14,439 nucleotides of DNA from an uncultured Pseudoclavibacter sp. (GTDB lineage Bacteria > Actinomycetota > Actinomycetes > Actinomycetales > Microbacteriaceae), in contig CAMIMS010000046.1 of the NCBI GenBank assembly GCA_946221025.1, positions 1-14,439 on the forward strand, read 5' to 3'. The translations under genes and the position numbers were made by a program. How positions within the stretch are numbered: the stretch's first letter is position 1; every line of letters starts with the position of its first letter. Below the pieces are notes generated by a model, which searched no databases, was not told the origin of the DNA, and worked only from the letters and a program-made list of their open reading frames with translations. Positions 5,690-11,369 of this stretch are shown in pieces.

Positions 5690-6619
5690 ATGATTCCTGG
5701 ACCCCCAGTGCGGGCCTGCACACGGCCCCGCTCGGCGATGCTTGTTGCCACGTTCAGCACCGGCATCGTCGGTGGTTTGGCGTTCGGTGCTGTACCGGCG
5801 CTCGCGGTCGATGAAGACATCATTTCCGTCGACCCGATGGTTGCTACCGAAACCGAGGTGTCAGCGGACGGAGACGCCGAGAACGCTGCCGTTGAGATCT
5901 CGGACACGGACACGGACACGGACCTCGAAGAGGAGGCCATTGACGTGCCCGCCGAAGTTGACCCCAGCGACGCGTCGACCGATGGCGAATCGACCGACGG
6001 CGAATCGACCGAAGTGCCCAGTGAGGGTGAGTCCAGGGGTGAAGACGAAGAGGAAGAGCTAGTTTTCATCATCTGTGACGGTGACGAACCGCTCAGCCCC
6101 GGACCGATTGAGTCCACGACGGATGAGCAGATCCCTCCCGTCGACGACAACACGGATGACCAGGTCCCTCCTGTCGATGACGACACGGAAGACCTCCCGG
6201 AAACCAGCGTCAACCCATCCGACGAAACCGACGCGGACGCCGTCAAGCAGACCGTTGAACCGGTCGAGAGTGACGACATCGACCTCAGCAACATGACTGC
6301 GGCCCCGGTTGAGCCGGACAGCAGTGACCCGTCTATCGCTCACGTACCGCTGGCGGATCAGGCACCGATTGCCGACGACGCTCGCGTTGAGAGCGCCCCC
6401 AGCACGGGAGGCGGCAACGCCACTGCCGCCACGGGTGGGCTTCAGGTGAATCAGGCGAACACGACCCCACAAGCGCCCGGCCACTCGCAATCAGCGCCCC
6501 TCGCGCAAACCGGTCAACACGGATTCGGTCCAGCCGGTCTCGCATTGGCGTCCGCGGCTATCGGGGCCGGGTCGCTGCTCGCACGCTCGCGCCAAGGGGC
6601 ACGTCACGCCGAGGGTTGA
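5690..6619 (+). CDS. Acidic secreted wall-anchored protein with LAQTG sorting signal
   Basis: This 309-residue protein has a Sec signal peptide (Arg-rich start, hydrophobic core MLVATFSTGIVGGLAFGAV, cleavage predicted after ALA at residue 39). The mature part is almost entirely Asp/Glu/Ser/Thr/Pro-rich and likely disordered. It contains DTDTDTD, STDGE repeats and two 11-residue copies of Q(I/V)PPVDDxTxD. One Cys lies in VFIICDGDE. The C-terminus has LAQTG (271-275), then HGFGPAGLALASAAIGAG and an RSRQGARH tail, a sorting signal closely resembling the upstream gene (both share FGPAGLAL). It is probably a highly negatively charged wall-spanning or exposed polymer, perhaps cation-binding or a spacer; no enzyme domain is visible. 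Start 5690 is favoured over an in-frame ATG at 5645 because the promoter -10 lies between them. Confidence 0.85.
   Translation: MIPGPPVRACTRPRSAMLVATFSTGIVGGLAFGAVPALAVDEDIISVDPMVATETEVSADGDAENAAVEISDTDTDTDLEEEAIDVPAEVDPSDASTDGESTDGESTEVPSEGESRGEDEEEELVFIICDGDEPLSPGPIESTTDEQIPPVDDNTDDQVPPVDDDTEDLPETSVNPSDETDADAVKQTVEPVESDDIDLSNMTAAPVEPDSSDPSIAHVPLADQAPIADDARVESAPSTGGGNATAATGGLQVNQANTTPQAPGHSQSAPLAQTGQHGFGPAGLALASAAIGAGSLLARSRQGARHAEG
5975..6011 (+). repeat. 15-bp tandem repeat encoding STDGE
   Basis: TCGACCGATGGCGAA (5975-5989) and TCGACCGACGGCGAA (5990-6004) are followed by a partial third copy. The period is in frame, so copy-number change would lengthen or shorten the acidic stalk without frameshift. 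Confidence 0.8.
6128..6193 (+). repeat. 33-bp tandem repeat, two copies, in the acidic surface protein
   Basis: Units 6128-6160 and 6161-6193 encode QIPPVDDNTDD and QVPPVDDDTED. They differ at a few mostly third-position bases. This is an in-frame duplication. Confidence 0.8.
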
Positions 6620-6625
6620 TCGGTC

Positions 6626-6648
6626 CACTGCCGGAAGCACCGACAGTG
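6626..6648. terminator. Hairpin between convergent genes, possible bidirectional terminator
   Basis: CACTG (6626-6630) pairs with CAGTG (6644-6648), and CGG with CCG inside, with one mismatch and a 5-nt loop. It lies between the stop of the LAQTG gene (6619) and the stop of the TetR gene (6707), where a terminator is expected. A second weak hairpin, CGCTC-GCCGAA-GAGCG, follows near 6660-6676. Neither has a T-run. Confidence 0.4.
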
Positions 6649-6706
6649 CGATCACGTCACGCTCGCCGAAGAGCGAGTGCAGATTCCCTCCTCCGACCGA
6701 AATCCG

Positions 6707-7261
6707 TCAACCGAAGAGTTGACGTGCCGCACGGCGCACGACCTCGTCATCCGGTTCATCCCGCGACCCAAAGGCTCGTGCAGGAAGCGAAGCGAGGCCG
6801 TGCACGAGGGACCACGCCACATGGGCCGCCTCATCGAGAGACAGTTCCGGTCTGCGTTCCTCGGGGATAGACGTGACGCCCTCTAATAGGGCCGCCATCG
6901 ATTCGGCGCGAGCGGATTCGAATTCTGGATCCGCACTGTCAAGTAGATCGTCGCGGTACATGACCGCGTAGCGGCCGGGATTCTCGCGTGCGAATCGGAC
7001 ATATGCGACGGCTGCCTCATCGAAACCACGCGGTGTCGCGTTGCGGACCTCGCTGGCAAGCAGGTGCAGTGACTGACTCGCGAGCGCCGTGAGTAGGGCT
7101 CGTCGATCGCGAAAGTGGTGGGCGGGCGCCCCGTGAGAAACCTTGGTTCGCCGCGCGAGTTCACGCAGGGACACGCCGCTTGGTCCGACCTCTTCGACCA
7201 TGACCAACGCCTCGCGCAGGAGCGCGCTACGGAGGTCGCCGTGGTGGTATCGATCATTCAT
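6707..7261 (-). CDS. TetR-family transcriptional regulator
   Basis: This 184-residue protein has the TetR arrangement. The N-terminal DNA-binding domain (residues 1-55) starts MNDRYHHGDLRSALLREALVM and contains the helix-turn-helix region VSLRELARRTKVSHGAPAHHF (about 30-50). A helical ligand/dimerisation domain (about 60-184) contains VAYVRFARENPGRYAVMY and EAAHVAWSLVHGLASLPA, the pattern of the WHG-type TetR C-terminal domain. It is transcribed divergently from the DoxX-like gene, with 84 bp between the start codons; two 21-bp palindromes there are the likely operators, so it probably represses both. No Shine-Dalgarno is seen. TAGAGT (7268-7273 on the minus strand) ends 6 nt before the ATG, with TAGGCA 16 bp further upstream, so the mRNA is probably leaderless. 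Confidence 0.93.
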   Translation of the reverse strand: MNDRYHHGDLRSALLREALVMVEEVGPSGVSLRELARRTKVSHGAPAHHFRDRRALLTALASQSLHLLASEVRNATPRGFDEAAVAYVRFARENPGRYAVMYRDDLLDSADPEFESARAESMAALLEGVTSIPEERRPELSLDEAAHVAWSLVHGLASLPARAFGSRDEPDDEVVRRAARQLFG

Positions 7262-7278
7262 AGCACCACTCTAGGCCG

Positions 7279-7335
7279 CATCCTGTCGCTGCCTAGATTC
7301 GGATATGCTGCTCGTATCCTGACACTGTCTAGATA
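7279..7335. promoter_or_regulatory. Two TetR-type operators between the divergent genes
   Basis: Site 2 has left arm TATCCTGACA (7315-7324), central C (7325) and right arm TGTCTAGATA (7326-7335); the arms are complementary at 8 of 10 positions. Site 1 (7279-7299, centre 7289) is a degenerate copy with arms CATCCTGTCG and TGCCTAGATT. The centres are 36 bp apart. Site 1 overlaps the -35 and spacer of the tetR promoter. Site 2 lies just before the Shine-Dalgarno of the DoxX-like gene and overlaps one of its -10 candidates (TATCCT; another is TATGCT at 7304-7309). Confidence 0.65.
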
Positions 7336-7345
7336 TGGAGTAGGA

Positions 7346-7801
7346 ATGGCCCCGTTGATCGTTCTCGTCGTTGTAACAGTGGTGTGTCGTGGGATAGGAG
7401 AACTCGGGTGGACATACGCGGGTTCCTGGCCTGCGGCCACGGCGATTGGGTTGTCAGCAATGCTCGTCGTGACGGGAATCGCGCACTTCGCCCCGGGTCG
7501 ACGTGCTGGACTCGTCGCGATCGTCCCGCCACCGTTCAGCCATCCGGGCGCGATTGTCACGGTCACCGGAATTGTCGAGCTGGTCGCCGCCGCAGTGCTT
7601 CTGGTCTCGCCAGAACTTGGGCCTTGGCGGGTGATCGCCGCATGGATGGTCGCGCTGCTGCTCGTGGCCATGTTTCCTGCGAACGTCTACGCCGCTGCCG
7701 AGAAGCGCCATGAGCTGGCACCGGATACACCGCTCGCACGACGGACAGTGATGCAGTGTGTATTCATTGCCGCCGCCGTGCTTGTCGCCACTGCCTCCTG
7801 A
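7346..7801 (+). CDS. DoxX-like small integral membrane protein
   Basis: This 151-residue protein has about five hydrophobic segments (roughly 3-19, 29-47, 69-88, 95-113, 132-150). The motifs VVTGIAHFAPGRR and VAIVPPPFSHPGAIVTVTGIVEL are followed by MVALLLVAMFPANVYAA. These match the DoxX-like membrane protein group, whose members sit in the cytoplasmic membrane and have been linked to quinone or thiol redox stress; the exact activity is not known. ATG 7346 is chosen because GGAG lies 5 nt upstream and the hydrophobic domain starts there; the long upstream in-frame extension would run through the tetR coding and operator region. The divergent TetR regulator and paired operators indicate inducible expression, probably by a small hydrophobic ligand. 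Confidence 0.87.
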   Translation: MAPLIVLVVVTVVCRGIGELGWTYAGSWPAATAIGLSAMLVVTGIAHFAPGRRAGLVAIVPPPFSHPGAIVTVTGIVELVAAAVLLVSPELGPWRVIAAWMVALLLVAMFPANVYAAAEKRHELAPDTPLARRTVMQCVFIAAAVLVATAS

Positions 7802-7825
7802 CGGCAGCGCTCGTGTCGGGTTGAA

Positions 7826-7854
7826 GGGCGCCTGGTTCGGGCGCCCGGTATGCT
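7826..7854 (+). promoter_or_regulatory. Hairpin after DoxX gene and -10 box for tRNA-Ser
   Basis: GGGCGCC (7826-7832) and GGCGCCC (7840-7846) form a 7-bp stem, likely ending the upstream transcript, though without a T-run. Immediately after, TATGCT (7849-7854) is a plausible -10 for the tRNA gene, with a start near 7861. No convincing -35 is visible. Confidence 0.4.
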
Positions 7855-7882
7855 TGACCGATGTCCGCCGGAAGGCGGCCCT

Positions 7883-7970
7883 GGAGGATTCGCCTAGTGG
7901 CCTATGGCGCACGCTTGGAAAGCGTGTTGGGTGCAAGCCCTCAGGGGTTCGAATCCCCTATCCTCCGCCA
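7883..7970 (+). tRNA. tRNA-Ser (anticodon GGA)
   Basis: The acceptor arms GGAGGAT (7883-7889) and ATCCTCC pair over 7 bp, and G and an encoded CCA follow (7968-7970). The anticodon arm is CACGC-TTGGAAA-GCGTG (7910-7926) with anticodon GGA at 7917-7919, which reads UCC/UCU. A long variable arm (GGGT-GCAA-GCCC), typical of type II tRNAs, precedes the T arm AGGGG-TTCGAAT-CCCCT. A terminator begins directly after CCA. Confidence 0.97.
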
Positions 7971-8000
7971 ATGAGCAACGCCCCGCGCATGCGGGGCGTT
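7958..8000 (+). repeat. Direct repeat copy 1: tRNA-Ser 3' end plus terminator
   Basis: This 43-bp segment, starting CTATCCTCCGCCAATGAGCA, covers the last 13 bases of the tRNA and most of its terminator. It is repeated exactly at 8109-8151. Similarity continues 7 bp further with two mismatches. Confidence 0.92.
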
Positions 8001-8006
8001 GCTCAT
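7971..8006 (+). terminator. Terminator of tRNA-Ser
   Basis: A perfect 16-bp stem (7971-7986 with 7991-8006) has a GCAT loop and begins at the first base after the tRNA CCA end. Confidence 0.8.
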
Positions 8007-8007
8007 T

Positions 8008-8108
8008 GGCATTGGTGCAGGCATGAGAACCCGAAGGGTCGAATCTGGGCCCACAACCCGGGTGGGACCCGTCGCATCGCGGAGCGATGTGGCGGGCCGG
8101 GTTGGGGA
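8008..8108. other. Hairpin-rich spacer between the two tRNA-tail repeats
   Basis: No gene is seen. The stretch contains the palindromes TGGGCCCA and ACCCGGGT. It also has a nested hairpin: ACCCG (8067-8071) with CGGGT (8098-8102), enclosing CATCGC-GGA-GCGATG (8075-8089). It does not fold as a second tRNA. Confidence 0.5.
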
Positions 8109-8151
8109 CTATCCTCCGCCAATGAGCAACGCCCCGCGCATGCGGGGCGTT
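8109..8151 (+). repeat. Direct repeat copy 2: tRNA-Ser 3' end plus terminator
   Basis: This is an exact copy of 7958-8000, without any tRNA 5' portion before it. Its hairpin keeps the inner 10-bp stem but has two mismatches near the base (GTTCTTCATT instead of GTTGCTCATT). Together with copy 1 it resembles an attachment-site duplication or a remnant of unequal recombination. Confidence 0.92.
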
Positions 8152-8281
8152 CTTCATTCACGGACCTTTTCCGAATTTCGTTGGTTTGCCGCAACGCATC
8201 CCCGTCCGCCAAACGTTTATGAATGCGTGGACAACAAGTCGGCTCGGCCGATCAATCTGCCCGGCACCCCCCATTCACCCC

Positions 8282-8842
8282 ATGGGAGCCATAAGGAAAA
8301 GCCTCGCTCTGGAGAACGTCCGCTGCCCTCATCGCTGCACCGGCGATGCCCCTGTCGGCAACGGTATCCGGTGTGGCAGCTGCGAACGCAGCCACCGACA
8401 TTTCGGTGCAAACGCCACCGCCAATGAATGTGAAGGCCCGCTGAGTGCATAACTCTGACGGCGAAGGCCCGCTGAGTGCATAACTCGCTCAGAAGGTGAA
8501 CGCTGCACTCGGCGCAGACACGAACGAGAAACGATACGAGGGCGAAACCGGTATCTGACGAACGTCAAGGTCGTGCAGGCGTTCTTTTCTGAACCGGCCC
8601 AGGGCAACGTAAAGGTGGCCCTCGCCTCGGGCGAAGCGTTCCCCGACGCGATCGTCGCGGCTGCGGCGTACTCCAGCAAGGGCGCGCCCGTCATTCTCGG
8701 AAAGTGCGGCGACCAGCTCCTCGACTCATTCGAAGAGGTCAACAAGCGCTCCGACGATTGGGGCACGGGCGTTGTGCACGTTGGAAACTCGATGGATTTC
8801 CACGCCGGTCTTCCGAATCGCGTGCTGCGTCCGGTGCCCTAA
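8282..8842 (+). pseudogene. Degenerate secreted protein with cell-wall-binding repeat 2 (CWB2)
   Basis: The remains of an exported protein are spread over two frames. ATG 8282 encodes MGAIRKSLALENV. A +1 frame change near 8320 then gives AALIAAPAMPLSATVSGVAA and NAATDISVQTP, a normal signal-peptide core and cleavage region, which ends at a TGA (8442). A second frame, recognisable from about 8549 (RYLTNVKVVQAFF), contains GNVKVALASGEAFPDAIVAA and YSSKGAPVILGK, matching the CWB2 consensus (ASGxxFPDAL ... GAPxLL), and ends with TAA at 8842. Between the pieces lie stops and a 24-bp direct repeat. A short frame beginning with GTG at 8573 exists but lacks a signal peptide, so a working gene is unlikely. 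CWB2 proteins bind anionic wall polymers in Gram-positives. Confidence 0.7.
8432..8486 (+). repeat. 24-bp direct repeat inside the CWB2 pseudogene
   Basis: GAAGGCCCGCTGAGTGCATA (plus ACTC) occurs at 8432-8455 and again at 8463-8486, a 31-bp period. The arm GCTGAGTGCA (8471-8480) also has a near-complement, TGCACTCGGC (8503-8512). The period is out of frame and coincides with the break in the pseudogene. Confidence 0.85.
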
Positions 8843-8904
8843 GGGTTCATTCGCGGAACTGATTTGATCCGGTTAAGGCGGCGAGCGCCGAAATCCGGAA
8901 CGCG

Positions 8905-8937
8905 AAAGGGGTCGGGGTGCATGCCCCGGCCCCTTTT
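8905..8937 (+). terminator. Terminator after the CWB2 pseudogene
   Basis: AAAGGGGTCGGGG (8905-8917) pairs with CCCCGGCCCCTTT (8924-8936), with one G-U pair and a 6-nt loop. It ends in TTTT (8934-8937). It lies 63 bp after the pseudogene stop and suggests the locus was once a normal transcription unit. The A-run on the other side could let it act on the minus strand too, downstream of ffs. Confidence 0.8.
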
Positions 8938-9030
8938 GCACGCCCCCGAATGAATGCGTTCATCCGCATCCGTTCATCCGAAATGCCCGAGCGAAACAGC
9001 GCATCCACCCCAATGAGACGGCCGGGCACG

Positions 9031-9124
9031 AAAAGACCCCTCACGCACCCGCCAGAGCCCGGCTGCCCTTGCTGCGTTTCCGCCCTGGGGGAGTTGACCT
9101 GGATGACGCCACGTGAGGGGCTGC
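9031..9124 (-). ncRNA. ffs: Signal recognition particle RNA, small bacterial type
   Basis: Read on the minus strand, the sequence contains CCAGGTCAACTCCCCCAGGG, then GCG-GAAA-CGC (GNRA tetraloop) and AGCAAGGGCAGCC. This is the conserved domain that binds the M domain of Ffh, with the asymmetric and symmetric loops expected. The ends pair (CCCCTCACG with CGTGAGGGG), giving a rod-like hairpin of about 95 nt, and the RNA ends in CTTTT. TAGACT on the minus strand (9130-9135) is a good -10 for a start near 9123. It has no protein-coding capacity. It works with Ffh and FtsY in co-translational targeting of membrane proteins. Its position near tRNA-Ser and dnaX is common in Gram-positive genomes. 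Confidence 0.9.
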
Positions 9125-9170
9125 CCGGCAGTCTAGCCGACCGCCCAGGAGAGGCGTTGCCCGCGCTAGC

Positions 9171-9182
9171 TACCCTGTCGAC
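9171..9182 (+). promoter_or_regulatory. -10 box of pta, leaderless type
   Basis: TACCCT (9171-9176) ends 6 nt before the GTG start codon at 9183. No Shine-Dalgarno and no clear -35 are seen. It is divergent from the ffs -10 only about 40 bp away. Confidence 0.45.
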
Positions 9183-11369
9183 GTGGCATCGAGCATTTAT
9201 CTTTCGTCCGCAGAGGCATACACCGGCAAGTCCGCGATCGCGCTCGGGCTCGTCGAAACCCTCGCGCGCACCGCCGGGCGCGTAGGCGTGTTCCGCCCGA
9301 TCGTGCACGGTGACCCGGCCGATGACGATGTGCTCGGCATGCTCCTCGAATTCGTCGACCCGACCCTCGGGTTGACCGCAGAGGAATGCTCGGGCGTCAC
9401 CTACGAGGATGTGCACGACGACCCCGACCGCGCACTCGCTCAGATCATCTCCGACTACAAGGCGATCGAGCGCCGCTGCGACACGGTCGTCATCGTCGGC
9501 AGCGACTTCACCGACGTCGGCAACCCCGCCGAGCTCAGCTTCAACGCTCGCATCGCCGCGAACCTCGGCTCGCGCGTCGTGCAGGTGATCGCCGGCCGCA
9601 ACGCCCCCGACTTCTCGCCCAGAACGGTGGATGAGGTTGAGAGCGCCATCGAGGCGACCCTGCGCGAACTCTCGAACGCCCACGCGGAACTCGCGGCCGT
9701 GGTCGTGAACCGCTGCGACCCGCATCTGCGCGACGAGATCATCGCGAGCGGACGGGATGCGGTTGAGCGAGCCATCGGCCGCACCGCGCCCGTGTGGGTC
9801 GTTCCCGAAGACTCGTTGCTCGATGCCCCGAGCGTCTCCCAGATTCAAGCCGCCGTCGACGGCACGCTCTACTCCGGCGACGAGTCGCTGCTCGGACGCG
9901 AAGTGCTCGGCGTCGTGATCGCCGGCATGGCCATGGAGCACGTGCTCGATCGCCTCATTGACGGTGGCGTGATCATTCTCGCCGCCGACCGCACCGAGAT
10001 GCTCCTCGCGGTGCTGCTCGCGCAGCGGGCCGAGAACTTCCCATCCGTCTCCTGCATCGTGGTGAACGGTCCGTTCGAGTTCTCGCCCACGATCGAGCGC
10101 ATGCTGCAGGGCCTCGACGCGAGCCTGCCCATCATCCGCACCCAGCACGGCACGTTCGACACCGCCCAGCGCATCATGAAAACGCGAGGCCGCGTGGGCT
10201 CATCCCGCCGCAAAATCGACGCCGTGCTCAAGAGTTTCGCGCAGTTCGTGCCGGCGGATGAGCTTGAAGCGGTGCTGGATGCGCCCGGCACGAGCGTGGT
10301 CACCCCGCTCATGTTCGAGTACGGACTGCTCGACCGGGCCCGCGCGAACCGCAAGCACATCGTGCTGCCCGAGGGTGACGATGACCGCATCCTCCAGGCC
10401 GCGGCGACCCTGCTCGCGCGGGATGTTGCCGACCTGACGATTCTCGGCGAGGAGGCGGATGTGCGCTCGCGGGCCGCATCCCTCGGCGTTGACATCGAGG
10501 CGGCCCGCATCGTGAGCCCGCGCAACGAAGAACTCATCGAGCAGTTTGCTGAGGAGTACGCGAAGCTGCGCGCGCACAAGGGCGTCACGCTCGAGCAGGC
10601 ACAGGAGAAGGTGACCGACGTGAGCTACTTCGGCACGCTCATGGTGCATATGGGGCTTGCCGACGGCATGGTCTCGGGCGCCGCGCACACCACGGCCCAC
10701 ACCATCAAGCCCGGCTTCGAAATCGTGAAGACGAAGCCCGGCGTCTCGATCGTCTCGAGCGTGTTCCTGATGGCGCTCGCCGACCGGGTGCTCGTGTACG
10801 GCGACTGCGCCGTGAACCCCGACCCGACCGCCGAGCAGCTCGCGGACATCGCGATCTCATCCGCCGAGACGGCGACGCAGTTCGGGATTGAGCCGCGCGT
10901 GGCGATGCTCTCGTATTCCACCGGCGACTCCGGTAGCGGTGCGGATGTGGACAAGGTGCGCGAGGCAACGGCGCTCGTGAAGGAGCGCCGCCCCGACCTG
11001 CTGGTGGATGGCCCGATCCAGTACGACGCGGCGACCGATCCGCAGGTGGCGACGAAGAAAATGCCGGATTCGCCGGTTGCCGGCCAAGCGACCGTGTTCA
11101 TCTTCCCCGACCTCAACACCGGAAATAACACGTACAAGGCGGTGCAGCGCTCGGCGGGCGCGGTCGCGATCGGGCCGGTGCTGCAGGGCTTGAACGCGCC
11201 GATCAACGACCTCTCGCGAGGTGCGCTCGTGAGCGACATCGTGAACACGGTGGCGATCACGGCGATTCAGGCGCAGGCGACGGATGGGGATGTGGCGTCT
11301 GATGGCGCCGGGGCCGCAGACGATTCGGCCGCGACCGCCACTGCCGAGACCGGAGAGGCCGGCGCATGA
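9183..11369 (+). CDS. pta: Phosphate acetyltransferase, long three-domain form
   Basis: Pta (728 residues) interconverts acetyl-CoA plus phosphate and acetyl-phosphate plus CoA in the cytosol. Translation starts with GTG at 9183. The N-terminal domain (about 1-220) is a P-loop, dethiobiotin-synthetase-like domain with a TGKS motif at residues 14-17. A DRTGG-type regulatory domain follows (about 225-335; GVIILAADRTEM is its degenerate core). The catalytic PTA_PTB domain (about 380-700) begins near VLPEGDDDRILQAA (394 onward) and contains GMVSGAAHTTAHTIKPGF, the active-site region SYSTGDSGSGADVDKVREA (577-595), DGPIQYDAA and FPDLNTGNNTYKAVQRSAGA. An Ala/Asp/Thr-rich tail of about 30 residues is unusual and probably disordered. 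The stop overlaps the start of ackA (ATGA), so translation is coupled. Several GAT codons occur in the context GGATG although GAC dominates elsewhere. Confidence 0.97.
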   Translation: MASSIYLSSAEAYTGKSAIALGLVETLARTAGRVGVFRPIVHGDPADDDVLGMLLEFVDPTLGLTAEECSGVTYEDVHDDPDRALAQIISDYKAIERRCDTVVIVGSDFTDVGNPAELSFNARIAANLGSRVVQVIAGRNAPDFSPRTVDEVESAIEATLRELSNAHAELAAVVVNRCDPHLRDEIIASGRDAVERAIGRTAPVWVVPEDSLLDAPSVSQIQAAVDGTLYSGDESLLGREVLGVVIAGMAMEHVLDRLIDGGVIILAADRTEMLLAVLLAQRAENFPSVSCIVVNGPFEFSPTIERMLQGLDASLPIIRTQHGTFDTAQRIMKTRGRVGSSRRKIDAVLKSFAQFVPADELEAVLDAPGTSVVTPLMFEYGLLDRARANRKHIVLPEGDDDRILQAAATLLARDVADLTILGEEADVRSRAASLGVDIEAARIVSPRNEELIEQFAEEYAKLRAHKGVTLEQAQEKVTDVSYFGTLMVHMGLADGMVSGAAHTTAHTIKPGFEIVKTKPGVSIVSSVFLMALADRVLVYGDCAVNPDPTAEQLADIAISSAETATQFGIEPRVAMLSYSTGDSGSGADVDKVREATALVKERRPDLLVDGPIQYDAATDPQVATKKMPDSPVAGQATVFIFPDLNTGNNTYKAVQRSAGAVAIGPVLQGLNAPINDLSRGALVSDIVNTVAITAIQAQATDGDVASDGAGAADDSAATATAETGEAGA

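Noticed and set aside
8008..8108. Second, degenerate tRNA before the second CCA-containing repeat
   Set aside because: The spacer does not contain a partner for the ATCCTCC acceptor arm, nor D and anticodon arms. Only the 3' tail is duplicated.
7758..8222. Reading frames running through tRNA-Ser and its downstream repeats
   Set aside because: They translate a tRNA and terminator hairpins. Peptides such as GFEPLRACTQH are well-known spurious products of tRNA regions.
8432..8486. Start of a CRISPR array
   Set aside because: There are only two copies of a 24-bp repeat with a 7-bp gap, no spacers of CRISPR size and no cas genes.
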